Numbered from the stretch's first letter, positions 17,595 through 26,948 are shown. The stretch is 64,000 bases of DNA from Streptomyces sp. NBC_00376 (GCF_036077095.1 NZ_CP107960.1:6944001-7008000), one strand, 5' to 3'. Notes: generated from the letters alone by a model not told the origin. Numbers and translations: made by a program.

Positions 17595-17959
17595 TCCGCA
17601 TACCGAGAGTATTTCTGTGAATGAATAGAAAAGCTCTCGGCGGCGGATGGTGCGTTTTCTGTCGTGCGAGCGTGGGCGAGTCGGTGATCGAATAGGGGAT
17701 TCGAACGGCCCTGGGCGTGAGCTTTGTCACCGGAAGAGCGGTCCGGGGGCTTTTCGAGATCCCCCGGCGCGTCCGATTTGGGGTGCTTAGGTGTCCTGGT
17801 TCATCCGGATATCTGCGGAACATTCCTGGTGCGGGGAAATGGCTCGCCGTTAATTCCCCGCACCACCCGATTGTGCGCCGGCAGTTCTCCGGTCCGGCAT
17901 TGTCGACGATGCCTACTAATGTCGCCTTCTCCATGCCCGGATGAGGGAGAGCGTCCAAG
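17595..17959. other. 365-bp noncoding gap with two hairpins and a candidate promoter
   Basis: No convincing gene is seen here, and the composition is noticeably less GC-rich than its surroundings. CCGGGGG (17744-17750) and CCCCCGG (17762-17768) form a hairpin that could end the HAD transcript. A longer one lies nearer the next gene. TACTAAT at 17914-17920 is a plausible -10 box, with transcription starting near 17926. Confidence 0.5.
17827..17865. promoter_or_regulatory. Perfect 12-bp inverted repeat upstream of the binding lipoprotein
   Basis: TGGTGCGGGGAA (17827-17838) and TTCCCCGCACCA (17854-17865) are exact complements separated by 15 bases. There is no T-run, and the next gene starts 95 bases on. 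It may be an operator or a leader hairpin for the lipoprotein gene. Confidence 0.55.
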
Positions 17960-19561
17960 ATGAACCGCAAGACTCTGGTGCTGCCGGCCGTCGTCGGCCT
18001 GCTCGCGCCCGTACTCGCCGCCTGCGGCGCGTCGGGTGACGGGGGCGACGGCAAGGACGCCGTCGTCGTCGGTGCCACGGACCAGCTCGTCGCCTCCAAG
18101 GACAACCCCGCGCCGCTCGATCCCGCCATCGGCTACGAAGCCGGCGTGTGGAACGTGCTCCGGCAGACCGTGCAGACCCTGATGCACGTGCCGCGCGGCG
18201 GCGGCCTGCCGGTGCCCGAAGCGGCCGAGGGCTGCGCCTTCACGGACACCCAGAACGAGAGCTACCGCTGCAAGCTGCGCAGCGGCCTGGAGTTCGCCGA
18301 CGGCAAGCCGGTCACCGCCGACGACGTGAAGTACTCGATGGACCGGGTCATCGGTATCCACGCCGCCAACGGGCCGGTCGCCCTGCTCGACAACATCGAC
18401 ACGATCGAGACGAAGGGCGAGCGGGAGGTCGTCTTCCACCTGCGCACACCGGACGCCACGTTCCCGTACAAGCTGTCCACCCCCGTCGCCGGGATCGTGC
18501 CGCGGAGCGCGTATCCGGCGAAGTCCGCACGGACCGGGTTCCGGGTGGACGGCTCCGGCCCGTACACCATGAAGGCGGAAACCCGGCACGACAAGGTCGT
18601 CAAGATCCACTTCACCAGGAACCCCCGCTACAAGGGGGACCTGAAGGTGCGCAACGACAAGGTCGAGCTGGACCTCTTCCCCGACGCGGCCGCGATGGGG
18701 AAGGCGTTCGACAGCAAGAAGATCGACATGATGGCCCGCACCATGACGCCCGCACAGGCCAAGCAGCTGCTGGAGAAGCCCGAGAGCGGCGTCGATCTCA
18801 CCGAGATGCCCAGCTTCGCCATCCGCTGTCTCGGCTTCGACACCAAGGACCCGGCCGTCAAGGACAAGGCGGTCCGTCAGGCCATGGCCCAGGTCATCGA
18901 CCGGGGCGAGATCGCGGGCAAGGTGTACGGCACCACGGCCGAGCCGCTGTACTCGCTGATCCCCTCCAGCATCGCCGGGCACACCAACTCGTTCTACAAC
19001 AAGTACGGCGAGCCCAGCACCGCGAAGGCCGCGGCGATCCTGCGCTCGGCGGGCATCCGCACTCCGGTGAAGCTCACCCTGCACTACACGACCGACCACT
19101 TCGGTGTCGGCACCGCCGCAGAATTCCAGGCCCTGAAGAAGCAGTTCAACGACACCGGGCTGTTCGACGTCACCGTCAAGGGCACCCCCTGGGAGAAATT
19201 CCGCCCCGCCCAGGTCCGCGGCGACTACGCCGTCTACGGCATGGGCTGGTTCCCCGACTTCCCGGACCCCGACAACTTCACGGCGCCGTTCCTCGACCGG
19301 AACAACTTCCTCAACTCGCCCTACAAGTCGGCCCTGGCGCAGAAGACGCTCATCCCGCAGTCCCGCCGCGAGACCGACCGCAGCGCCGCGACCAAGACCT
19401 TCCAGCAGCTCCAGGACGTCGTCGCCACCGACGTACCCGTACTGCCGATCTGGCAGGGCAAGCAGTACGTCGCCTCCCGCGAGGGCCTCACCGGCGTCGA
19501 ATGGGCGCTCAACGCCTCCGCCGACCTCCAGCTGTGGGAGCTGGCAGAAGACCCGCGCTGA
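17960..19561 (+). CDS. Family 5 (peptide-type) ABC substrate-binding lipoprotein
   Basis: This 533-residue lipoprotein resembles oligopeptide/nickel-type binding proteins (SBP_bac_5). The signal ends at LAAC with the lipidated cysteine at residue 22. Family features include GLEFADGKPVTADDVKYSMD, RNPRYKG and GMGWFPDFPDPDNFTAPFL. No permease or ATPase genes are adjacent, so it either serves a transporter encoded elsewhere or acts alone. GGGAGAG lies upstream of the ATG. The upstream gap is long and structured. Confidence 0.88.
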   Translation: MNRKTLVLPAVVGLLAPVLAACGASGDGGDGKDAVVVGATDQLVASKDNPAPLDPAIGYEAGVWNVLRQTVQTLMHVPRGGGLPVPEAAEGCAFTDTQNESYRCKLRSGLEFADGKPVTADDVKYSMDRVIGIHAANGPVALLDNIDTIETKGEREVVFHLRTPDATFPYKLSTPVAGIVPRSAYPAKSARTGFRVDGSGPYTMKAETRHDKVVKIHFTRNPRYKGDLKVRNDKVELDLFPDAAAMGKAFDSKKIDMMARTMTPAQAKQLLEKPESGVDLTEMPSFAIRCLGFDTKDPAVKDKAVRQAMAQVIDRGEIAGKVYGTTAEPLYSLIPSSIAGHTNSFYNKYGEPSTAKAAAILRSAGIRTPVKLTLHYTTDHFGVGTAAEFQALKKQFNDTGLFDVTVKGTPWEKFRPAQVRGDYAVYGMGWFPDFPDPDNFTAPFLDRNNFLNSPYKSALAQKTLIPQSRRETDRSAATKTFQQLQDVVATDVPVLPIWQGKQYVASREGLTGVEWALNASADLQLWELAEDPR

Positions 19562-19568
19562 GCCGGGA

Positions 19569-19598
19569 GGTGCCCCGGACCCGTCAGGCCGGGGCACC
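19569..19598. terminator. Terminator between convergent genes
   Basis: GGTGCCCCGG (19569-19578) and CCGGGGCACC (19589-19598) are exact complements with a 10-base loop. They sit in the 48-bp gap between the binding lipoprotein and the convergent response regulator, and can serve both transcripts. Confidence 0.75.
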
Positions 19599-19609
19599 CG
19601 CCGCTCAGG

Positions 19610-20281
19610 TCACTGGGCGCCGGGGCGGACCAGGCCGCTCTCGTACGCGTACACCGCGGCCTGCACCCGGTCGCGCAGCCCGAGCTTGGTCAGCACATGG
19701 CCGACATGCGTCTTGACCGTCGTCTCGCTGACGAACAGATCCGCGGCGATCTCCGCGTTCGACAGGCCGCGGGCCACCAGCTTCAGCACCTCGACCTCGC
19801 GGTCGGTTAGCGTGTGCAGGGTGTCGGGCAACGGCTCCTCGCCGGACGGCAGATGGTCCGCGTACTTGTCGAGGAGCCTGCGGGTGATGCTCGGGGCGAG
19901 CATCGCCTCGCCCGCCGCGACCACCCGGATGGCCTGCACCAGCTCATTGGCCGGGGCGTCCTTCAGCAGGAAGCCGCTGGCACCGGCGCGCAGCGCCTCC
20001 ACCACGTACTCGTCGAGATCGAACGTGGTCAGCACCAGCACCTTCGCCGGGCCGTCGCGGCCCGGTCCGGTGATCTGGCGGGTCGCCTCGACGCCGTCCA
20101 TCCGGGGCATCCGGATGTCCATCAGCACCACATCGGGCTGCAACGCCCGCACCTGGTCGAGAGCCTGGAGACCGTCACCGGCCTCACCCACCACCGCGAG
20201 ATCGCCCTCCGCCTCCAGGATCATCCGGAAGCCGGTGCGCAGTAGGGGCTGGTCGTCGACCAGTAGGACGCGGATAGCCAC
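19610..20281 (-). CDS. NarL/LuxR-family response regulator, orphan
   Basis: This 223-residue regulator has a receiver domain (acidic pair D9-D10, phosphoacceptor D55, T85, K107) and a C-terminal LuxR-type helix-turn-helix (TLTDREVEVLKLVARGLSNAEIA). The GTG start follows AAGGAG. No histidine kinase gene is next to it; it lies 10 bases downstream of the RecB-like nuclease on the same strand, so the two are probably co-transcribed. The cognate kinase and targets cannot be inferred from the window. Confidence 0.9.
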   Translation of the reverse strand: MAIRVLLVDDQPLLRTGFRMILEAEGDLAVVGEAGDGLQALDQVRALQPDVVLMDIRMPRMDGVEATRQITGPGRDGPAKVLVLTTFDLDEYVVEALRAGASGFLLKDAPANELVQAIRVVAAGEAMLAPSITRRLLDKYADHLPSGEEPLPDTLHTLTDREVEVLKLVARGLSNAEIAADLFVSETTVKTHVGHVLTKLGLRDRVQAAVYAYESGLVRPGAQ

Positions 20282-20291
20282 AGAGTCTCCT

Positions 20292-21203
20292 TCAGGGTCC
20301 TTCGGGGGCCACAGGCCGGCCGGCCTCAGTACGGACCGGATCCATTCTGCCCTGCACATCCTGCTCCGCCCCTGCCGGGCGGGCCGTCAACGGATAGACC
20401 GGGGGAGTGCCACCGAATTCGGGACAGACCGACCGGTGGTCGCACCAGCCGCAGAGCTTCGTCGGCCGGGGCCGCCACTCGCCCGTCTCCGTGGCCAGCC
20501 GGATCGCGTCCCACAGCGCCAGCAGCTTGCGCTCCACCCGCTCCAGGTCCGCCACCACCGGGTCGTACGTGAGGATGTCCCCGCTGCCGAGGTAGACCAG
20601 CTGGAGCCGGCGCGGCACCACACCCTTCAGCCGCCAGATCACCAGGGCGTAGAACTTCATCTGGAAGAGCGCGCCCTCCGCGTACTCCGGGCGCGGCGCC
20701 TTCCCCGTCTTGTAGTCGACGATCCGGACCTCGCCCGTCGGCGCCACGTCGATCCGGTCGATCACCCCGCGCAGCCGCAGCCCCGACTCCAGCTCCGTCT
20801 CGACGAACAGTTCCCGCTCGGCGGGCTCCAGACGCGTCGGATCCTCCAGTGAGAACCACCGCTCCACCAGGCTCTCCGCCTCCGAGAGCCAGCGCGCCAG
20901 CCGCTCGCCCCCGGCATCCTCGGCGAACAGCTCCGACAGCTCCGGCCTGGACTCCAGCAGCCGGTCCCACTGGGCGGGGATCAGCGCCGTGGCCCGGCCC
21001 GCAGTGCGTTCCACCGCGGGGTTGTCGAACAGCCGCTCCAGCACCGCATGGACCAGCGTGCCCCGGGTAGCCGCCTCGCTGGGCTTCTCCGGCAGTTTGT
21101 CGATGACCCGGAAGCGGTACAGCAGCGGACACTGCATGAAATCACTCGCCCGCGACGGAGACAGGGACGAAGGCGGCTGAGCGGGCCGCGGCAGGGAGGT
21201 CAT
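20292..21203 (-). CDS. RecB/Cas4-like PD-(D/E)XK nuclease with Fe-S cysteines
   Basis: This 303-residue single-domain protein matches the stand-alone RecB-family nucleases. The nuclease motifs are H52 in VHAVLERLF, D149 in RGVIDRID, and D163 with K165 in IVDYKTGK. Four cysteines, C25 (FMQCPLLYR) and C251, C254, C260 (CGWCDHRSVC), have the spacing seen in the [4Fe-4S] cluster of Cas4 and AddB. No CRISPR or helicase genes are near. TAGGGT lies seven bases before the ATG with no ribosome site, suggesting a leaderless message. A role in DNA repair or end processing is inference. Confidence 0.85.
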   Translation of the reverse strand: MTSLPRPAQPPSSLSPSRASDFMQCPLLYRFRVIDKLPEKPSEAATRGTLVHAVLERLFDNPAVERTAGRATALIPAQWDRLLESRPELSELFAEDAGGERLARWLSEAESLVERWFSLEDPTRLEPAERELFVETELESGLRLRGVIDRIDVAPTGEVRIVDYKTGKAPRPEYAEGALFQMKFYALVIWRLKGVVPRRLQLVYLGSGDILTYDPVVADLERVERKLLALWDAIRLATETGEWRPRPTKLCGWCDHRSVCPEFGGTPPVYPLTARPAGAEQDVQGRMDPVRTEAGRPVAPEGP

Positions 21204-21308
21204 GTCGAAGACCCTACGGCCCGCCACTGACAGCGGGCGGCATACCATCGACCACACAGCCTCGAACACTGCATGACCGTGCCGTAGGGCACCGACCGAA
21301 GGGACCCC

Positions 21309-22559
21309 GTGGACGAGAGCGGCGACAGCGGGCGGCCGCAGCCCGGTGCAGGGGGAACAACCCCCGGACCCGGCCCCGACAAGGACGAACCGCAGCGCCC
21401 CGAAGAGCCCGGAGGCGGCCTTCTCATGGGCCGCCCCTTCGGCGTGCCCGTGTACGTCGCGCCCAGCTGGTTCCTCGTGGCCGCGCTGATCACCTGGGTC
21501 TTCGGCGGCCAGCTCGAACGGGTGCTGCCCGAGCTCGGCTCGGCGCGCTATCTGGTCTCCCTCTTCTTCGCGATCGCCTTCTACGCCTCCGTGCTCGTCC
21601 ACGAACTGGCCCACACGGTCGTGGCACTGCGCTACAAGCTTCCGGTGCGCCGCATCCAGCTCCAGTTCTTCGGCGGCGTCTCCGAGATCGAGAAGGAGTC
21701 CGAGACCCCGGGCCGCGAATTCCTGCTCGCCTTCGTCGGACCGCTGCTCTCCCTGGTGCTCGCGGGCCTCTTCTACATCGGGATGATGTTCGTCGAGCCC
21801 GGCACGGTGCCCGGCGTCCTGCTCGCCGGCCTGATGATCTCCAACCTCCTGGTTGCCGCCTTCAACCTCCTGCCGGGACTCCCGCTGGACGGCGGACGCA
21901 TGCTCCGCGCAGTCGTCTGGAAGGTCACCGGAAAGCCGATGAGCGGCACCGTCGCCGCCGCCTGGGTCGGCCGCGCCCTCGCCGTCATCACCCTGATCGG
22001 CCTGCCGCTGCTCACCCACACCGGGACCTTCGGCAACGACCCCGGCGACCTCAGCGGCATGGACACCATCACCGACGCGCTGCTCGCCGCCATCCTCGCC
22101 GCGATCATCTGGACCGGGGCGGGCAACAGCCTGCGCATGGCCCGCCTGCGCGAACACCTCCCCGAACTGCGCGCCCGCACCCTCACCCGGCGCGCCGTCC
22201 CGGTGGAGTCCGCCACCCCGCTCTCCGAGGCCCTGCGCCGGGCCAACGAAGCCGGTGCCCGCGCACTCGTCGTCGTCGACGGCCACGGGGAACCGAAGGG
22301 CATCGTCCGGGAGACGGCCATCGTGGGCGTACCGGAACACCGCCGCCCCTGGGTCGCCGTCAGCGGTCTCGCCCAGGACCTCACCGAAGGCATGAAGGTC
22401 TCCGCCGAGCTGTCCGGCGAAGCCCTCCTGGACCGGCTCAAGGCCAGCCCGGCCACCGAGTACCTCGTCCTGGAGGAGACCGGCGAGATCTACGGAGTCC
22501 TCTCCACCGCAGACGTCGAACGCGCGTTCGTCGCCGCTCTGGCCAGGCCCGCCGCCTGA
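21309..22559 (+). CDS. Site-2-type M50 metalloprotease with CBS-like tail
   Basis: This 416-residue membrane protease has the zinc motif HELAH at residues 98-102 and the partner motif NLLPGLPLDGGR with D194, both within membrane segments. The C-terminal 150 residues resemble a CBS pair (TPLSEALRRANEAGARALVVVDG; ETGEIYGVLSTADVERAF). Such proteases cut membrane-embedded substrates, often anti-sigma factors; no target is evident nearby. It is divergent from the nuclease gene. GTG follows AAGGGA, and the hydrophilic first 40 residues are low-complexity. Confidence 0.9.
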   Translation: MDESGDSGRPQPGAGGTTPGPGPDKDEPQRPEEPGGGLLMGRPFGVPVYVAPSWFLVAALITWVFGGQLERVLPELGSARYLVSLFFAIAFYASVLVHELAHTVVALRYKLPVRRIQLQFFGGVSEIEKESETPGREFLLAFVGPLLSLVLAGLFYIGMMFVEPGTVPGVLLAGLMISNLLVAAFNLLPGLPLDGGRMLRAVVWKVTGKPMSGTVAAAWVGRALAVITLIGLPLLTHTGTFGNDPGDLSGMDTITDALLAAILAAIIWTGAGNSLRMARLREHLPELRARTLTRRAVPVESATPLSEALRRANEAGARALVVVDGHGEPKGIVRETAIVGVPEHRRPWVAVSGLAQDLTEGMKVSAELSGEALLDRLKASPATEYLVLEETGEIYGVLSTADVERAFVAALARPAA

Positions 22560-22608
22560 CCGCCCGCCCCCGCCCCGGGCTCGCGGTCGGAGCCCGGGGA
22601 ATCACCGG

Positions 22609-22623
22609 TACGCTGGTCACATG
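22609..22623 (+). promoter_or_regulatory. Leaderless-type promoter of trmI
   Basis: TACGCT (22609-22614) is followed by six bases and the ATG, which would coincide with the transcription start. No ribosome site is present upstream of the ATG. I cannot recognise a -35 box. Confidence 0.5.
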
Positions 22624-23529
22624 TCTGAACCGACCGGTGCCGCCCGCCGACGCGGGCCCTTCAAGGTCGGGGACCAGGTCCAGCTCACCGATCCCAAGGG
22701 ACGCCACTACACCTTCACGCTCGAAGCCGGAAAGAACTTCCACACCCACAAGGGTTCTTTCCCGCACGACGAGCTGATCGGTGCTCCCGAGGGCAGTGTT
22801 GTCCGAACCACGGGAAACGTCGCCTATCTCGCGCTGCGCCCCCTGCTCCCCGACTACGTCCTGTCCATGCCCCGCGGCGCCGCCGTGGTCTACCCCAAGG
22901 ACGCGGGGCAGATCCTGGCCTTCGCCGACATCTTCCCCGGCGCCCGCGTCGTGGAGGCCGGCGTCGGCTCCGGCTCGCTCTCCACCTTCCTGCTGCGCGC
23001 CGTCGGCGACCAGGGCATGCTGCACTCCTACGAGCGCCGCGAGGACTTCGCCGAGATCGCCCAGCAGAACGTGGAACGCTACTTCGGCGAACCGCACCCG
23101 GCCTGGCAGCTCACCGTCGGCGACCTCCAGGACAACCTCTCGGACACCGACGTCGACCGTGTCGTCCTCGACATGCTCGCCCCCTGGGAGTGCCTGGAGG
23201 CCGTCTCCAAGGCGCTGGTGCCCGGCGGCATCCTCTGCGCGTACGTCGCCACCACCACCCAGCTCGCGCGGACCGTCGAGTCCATCCGTGAGATCGGCTG
23301 CTTCGCCGAGCCGCAGCCCTGGGAATCGATGATCCGCAACTGGCACGTCGAGGGCCTGGCCGTCCGCCCGGACCACCGCATGATCGGCCACACCGGCTTC
23401 CTCGTCACCGCCCGCCGCCTGGCCGACGGTGTGGAGGCCCCGCTGCGCCGCCGCCGCCCCGCCAAGGGCGCCTACGGCGAGGACTACGACGGTCCCGGCA
23501 GCCAGAGCGGCGGCTCCTCCCGCGGCTGA
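22621..23529 (+). CDS. trmI: tRNA (adenine-58-N1)-methyltransferase
   Basis: This 302-residue enzyme methylates A58 in the tRNA T-loop using S-adenosylmethionine, as a homotetramer. An N-terminal beta-rich domain is followed by the Rossmann fold with the AdoMet loop VVEAGVGSGSLS, and the catalytic region DRVVLDMLAPWE. FHTHKGSFPHDELIG is typical of the family. Known actinobacterial relatives lie beside the proteasome genes, as here. It ends in a strong intrinsic terminator. Confidence 0.93.
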   Translation: MSEPTGAARRRGPFKVGDQVQLTDPKGRHYTFTLEAGKNFHTHKGSFPHDELIGAPEGSVVRTTGNVAYLALRPLLPDYVLSMPRGAAVVYPKDAGQILAFADIFPGARVVEAGVGSGSLSTFLLRAVGDQGMLHSYERREDFAEIAQQNVERYFGEPHPAWQLTVGDLQDNLSDTDVDRVVLDMLAPWECLEAVSKALVPGGILCAYVATTTQLARTVESIREIGCFAEPQPWESMIRNWHVEGLAVRPDHRMIGHTGFLVTARRLADGVEAPLRRRRPAKGAYGEDYDGPGSQSGGSSRG

Positions 23530-23544
23530 CCCGCGCAACGCACC

Positions 23545-23594
23545 GGCGCCGCCGTCGAGTTCCCGGACCGACCCGGGAACTCGACGGCGGCGCC
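23545..23594 (+). terminator. Intrinsic terminator of trmI
   Basis: Arms of about 22 bases, starting GGCGCCGCCGTCGAG and ending with its complement, enclose a short loop. CTTTCGTT follows. It is one of the strongest terminators in the window. Confidence 0.9.
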
Positions 23595-23775
23595 CTTTCG
23601 TTGCCGGTCCGAGGGCACCGTCCTCGGACGTCCCGTAATCCGTGCCGACCCCACCGTTCCGCTGTTCTGTGAGGTGTGGCACGATGCTGGCCACTCATGC
23701 CGCCGCGGCAGCCCCACCGGTGGCGCCGCCCACCCGGGCGTCCTCGATCCACAGGAACCACAGGAGACATCCCGC

Positions 23776-24354
23776 GTGCAGCACTCCGAGCTCCCGGACC
23801 TCGCGCACACCGACACCAAGCCGCTGCACTGGCTCGCCACGGCGGCGGCCATGGCCGCAGTGGTCGCGGCCGCCGGCCTGCTCCAGCCGGACCCCTCGGC
23901 CTCGGCCTCCACCCCCCACCGCACCACGGCGCAGCACGGCACCACGACCGTCACCGCCCCCGACCCGGCGCAGGCGGACTTCCCCCTGGAATGCGGCGGG
24001 CTGGAGAACACCGTGGCCAAGCAGGCCACCGGCGACCTCGACGGTGACGGCCGCCCCGAGACCGTCGCGGTGGTCCACTGCGCGGCCGGCTCCGGCACCC
24101 CGCCCAGCGGCGTCTACGTCCTCACACGCGGAAGCGGGGCCGCACCGAGGGTCGTGGCGACCCTGGTGGACCCCGCTCAGGCGATGAGCATCAGCGATTT
24201 CGCGGTGCGTGACGGAATCATTTCGGCCACCCTGCTCGGCTACTCCTCCGACGAGGTCGCGCGCTGCTGCCCCGACCAGCAGGAGCGGGTCACCTGGCAG
24301 TGGAAGGGCGGCGCGTTCGTCCGCGCCACCCAGGCCGCCCCCGGCAACGCCTGA
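23776..24354 (+). CDS. Hypothetical membrane-anchored extracytoplasmic protein with an FG-GAP-like calcium motif
   Basis: This 192-residue protein is not recognised. A short basic-free N-terminus is followed by one hydrophobic span (about residues 20-37) and a Ser/Thr-rich linker, so the rest is probably outside the membrane. ATGDLDGDGRPETVAVV carries the D-x-D-x-D-G calcium-binding pattern of FG-GAP/VCBS repeats. Five cysteines lie in the outer domain, including a CC pair, and may form disulfides. GTG was chosen because CAGGAG lies nine bases upstream. It sits between trmI and the ferredoxin gene, convergent with the latter. Confidence 0.7.
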   Translation: MQHSELPDLAHTDTKPLHWLATAAAMAAVVAAAGLLQPDPSASASTPHRTTAQHGTTTVTAPDPAQADFPLECGGLENTVAKQATGDLDGDGRPETVAVVHCAAGSGTPPSGVYVLTRGSGAAPRVVATLVDPAQAMSISDFAVRDGIISATLLGYSSDEVARCCPDQQERVTWQWKGGAFVRATQAAPGNA

Positions 24355-24393
24355 CCGGTCACCGCGCGTGACCGGAGACCCGCGACCGCCGGG

Positions 24394-24705
24394 TCAGGCG
24401 GCCTCGGGGCCGTACACCTCGACGCTGTCCGAGACGCGACGGACGTGGATGCAGTCCCCCGGGCACTCCTTGGCCGAATCGACCACGTCCTGGAGGAGCG
24501 GCAGCGGAACGGGCGTCGTCGCGCCCGGGTCCTGCAACAGCTCGTCGTCGGCGCTCTTCACATAGGCCAGACCGTCGATGTCCAGCTCGAACACCTCGGG
24601 TGCGTACTGGACGCAGATTCCGTCGCCCGTGCAGAGGTCCTGGTCGATCCAGACTTCCAGGTCCTGCGCGTCGCCACCGATGGGAGCGTCCTGCTGCACG
24701 GTCAT
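24394..24705 (-). CDS. Ferredoxin, [3Fe-4S]-type
   Basis: This 103-residue acidic electron carrier has Cys25 and Cys31 in LCTGDGICVQ, then Cys81 and Cys85 in ECPGDCI. The first motif lacks the middle cysteine of a bacterial [4Fe-4S] ferredoxin (Gly28 or Asp there), which is the pattern of Streptomyces [3Fe-4S] ferredoxins. Such proteins usually feed cytochrome P450s or other oxygenases, none of which is adjacent. It is divergent from ARC across a 242-bp region. The ribosome site AGGAG is only two bases from the ATG, so the start is a little uncertain. Confidence 0.88.
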   Translation of the reverse strand: MTVQQDAPIGGDAQDLEVWIDQDLCTGDGICVQYAPEVFELDIDGLAYVKSADDELLQDPGATTPVPLPLLQDVVDSAKECPGDCIHVRRVSDSVEVYGPEAA

Positions 24706-24903
24706 TTCTCCTGCCGTTTCCTGCGTTATCCGAACCAAAAGAAGCCAGCCCTGACGGGTGTTGAACGGTTCGACGATACAACCGGCAGCTTTCCGATGTT
24801 GAAGGGTGGGTATTCCCCTGACACGAGGGGGAACGCAAGGGTGAAGATCGGACACGCCCCGCAGTCTTTGTGATCTAGGGGTTTCAATCATCACCCACCC
24901 AGG

Positions 24904-24909
24904 TAGGGT
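24904..24909 (+). promoter_or_regulatory. -10 box of the ARC ATPase gene
   Basis: TAGGGT lies 38 bases before the GTG start. The same TAGGGT, with GG or GGG in front, recurs before pup (28540) and prcB (28940), suggesting a common promoter type across the proteasome genes. Confidence 0.5.
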
Positions 24910-24947
24910 CAGGAAGCGTCCAGCTCCCCTTGGAGGAGGTGAGGACC

Positions 24948-26714
24948 GTGGCAGCCCACGACGACGACATCAACCGCGGCATCCGGCCCGGGCGGGGGTC
25001 CGAAGACCCAGCCGGCCAGGTCGCCTATCTCGAGCAGGAAATCGCCGTCCTGCGACGTAAGCTCGCCGACTCTCCGCGCCATACGAGGATTCTCGAAGAG
25101 CGGATCGTCGAGTTGCAGACAAACCTGGCAGGCGTGTCCGCACAGAACGAGCGGCTCGCCAGCACACTGCGCGAGGCCCGCGACCAGATCGTGGCCCTCA
25201 AGGAAGAAGTCGACCGGCTCGCACAGCCGCCGGCCGGGTTCGGTGTGTTTCTTCAGGGCAACGAGGACGGCACCTGCGACATCTTCACCGGAGGCCGAAA
25301 GCTCCGGGTGAACGTCAGTCCCAGTGTCGAGCTCGACGACCTCCGGCGCGGCCAGGAAGTCATGCTCAACGAAGCGCTCAACGTGGTCGACGCCATGGAA
25401 TTCGAGCGGGCCGGGGACATCGTCACCCTCAAGGAGATCCTTGAGGACGGCGAGCGGGCCCTGGTCATCGGGCACACCGACGAGGAACGGGTGGTGCGGC
25501 TCGCCGAGCCGCTGCTGGACATCACCATCCGCCCCGGCGACGCCCTCCTGCTCGAACCCAGGTCCGGCTACGTCTACGAAGTGGTCCCCAAGAGCGAGGT
25601 CGAAGAGCTCGTCCTCGAAGAGGTACCGGACATCGACTACGACAAGATCGGCGGCCTGGGCGACCAGATCGAACTGATCCGGGACGCGGTCGAACTCCCC
25701 TACCTCCACCCCGACCTCTTCAAGGAACACGAACTGCGTCCGCCGAAGGGCATCCTGCTCTACGGTCCCCCCGGCTGCGGCAAGACACTCATCGCCAAGG
25801 CCGTCGCCAACTCCCTTGCCAAGAAGGTCGCCGAGGTCACCGGCCAGCCGGCGGGCAAGAGCTACTTCCTCAACATCAAGGGTCCGGAGCTCCTCAACAA
25901 GTACGTCGGCGAGACCGAGCGGCACATCCGCCTGGTCTTCCAGCGTGCCCGTGAGAAGGCGAGCGAGGGCACTCCCGTCATCGTCTTCTTCGACGAGATG
26001 GAGTCGCTCTTCCGTACCCGCGGATCCGGTGTCAGCTCGGACGTGGAGAACACCATCGTCCCCCAGCTGCTCGCCGAGATCGACGGCGTCGAGGGCCTGG
26101 AGAACGTCATCGTCATCGGCGCCTCCAACCGCGAGGACATGATCGACCCCGCGATCCTGCGACCCGGCCGCCTCGATGTGAAGATCAAGATCGAGCGCCC
26201 GGACGCGGAGGCCGCGAAGGACATCTTCGCGAAGTACCTCACGCCCTCGCTGCCGCTGCACGCCGACGACCTCGCGGAGCACACCGGCTCCAAGGAAGCC
26301 GCCGCGCACGCCATGATCCAGTCGGTCGTCGAGCGGATGTACACCGAGTCCGAGGAGAACCGCTTCCTCGAGGTCACGTACGCCAACGGCGACAAGGAAG
26401 TCCTGTACTTCAAGGACTTCAACTCCGGCGCGATGATCCAGAACATCGTCGACCGGGCCAAGAAGATGGCCATCAAGGCCTTCCTCGACCAGGGCCAGAA
26501 GGGCCTTCGCGTCTCCCATCTCCTCCAGGCGTGCGTGGACGAGTTCAAGGAGAACGAGGACCTGCCGAACACCACCAACCCGGACGACTGGGCCAGGATC
26601 TCCGGCAAGAAGGGCGAGCGGATCGTCTTCATCCGCACGCTCGTCACCGGAAAGCAGGGCGCGGACACCGGTCGCTCCATCGACACGGTGGCGAACACCG
26701 GTCAGTACCTGTAG
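24948..26714 (+). CDS. arc: Proteasome-associated AAA ATPase ARC (Mpa)
   Basis: This 588-residue hexameric unfoldase recognises pupylated proteins and threads them into the 20S proteasome. An N-terminal coiled coil (about residues 25-85) that binds Pup is followed by the OB-fold interdomain and one AAA domain with Walker A GPPGCGKT (273-280) and Walker B FFDEME (D349-E350). The C-terminus is GQYL, the penultimate-tyrosine tail that docks on the proteasome alpha ring. GTG was chosen because GGAGGAGGTGAG precedes it and the length then matches the family. It ends in a terminator. Confidence 0.97.
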   Translation: MAAHDDDINRGIRPGRGSEDPAGQVAYLEQEIAVLRRKLADSPRHTRILEERIVELQTNLAGVSAQNERLASTLREARDQIVALKEEVDRLAQPPAGFGVFLQGNEDGTCDIFTGGRKLRVNVSPSVELDDLRRGQEVMLNEALNVVDAMEFERAGDIVTLKEILEDGERALVIGHTDEERVVRLAEPLLDITIRPGDALLLEPRSGYVYEVVPKSEVEELVLEEVPDIDYDKIGGLGDQIELIRDAVELPYLHPDLFKEHELRPPKGILLYGPPGCGKTLIAKAVANSLAKKVAEVTGQPAGKSYFLNIKGPELLNKYVGETERHIRLVFQRAREKASEGTPVIVFFDEMESLFRTRGSGVSSDVENTIVPQLLAEIDGVEGLENVIVIGASNREDMIDPAILRPGRLDVKIKIERPDAEAAKDIFAKYLTPSLPLHADDLAEHTGSKEAAAHAMIQSVVERMYTESEENRFLEVTYANGDKEVLYFKDFNSGAMIQNIVDRAKKMAIKAFLDQGQKGLRVSHLLQACVDEFKENEDLPNTTNPDDWARISGKKGERIVFIRTLVTGKQGADTGRSIDTVANTGQYL

Positions 26715-26724
26715 AACGCAGTCA

Positions 26725-26756
26725 GGCTGCGGATGCCCGGCCGGGCATCCGCAGCC
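26725..26756 (+). terminator. Terminator after arc
   Basis: A perfect 32-base palindrome with two 16-base arms (GGCTGCGGATGCCCGG and its complement, no spacer) begins 11 bases after the stop codon and is followed by GGTTGCTTTCGG. Confidence 0.85.
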
Positions 26757-26948
26757 GGTTGCTTTCGGTCCCGATCGCGCGACACCGCAGCAAAGACGTA
26801 ATTGATCTCCCCACCAGCACAGAGGCGCTCTAGGCTCTTGCGTACCGCCCGGTCGCGCAGTGCGTGGACGGGCAGTGCACGCGCACCGACAAGCAGCGGT
26901 ACTTGAGCGCCGCCCCTCAAGGGAGCGCCGCCGGGCAAGGAGGGCCGC

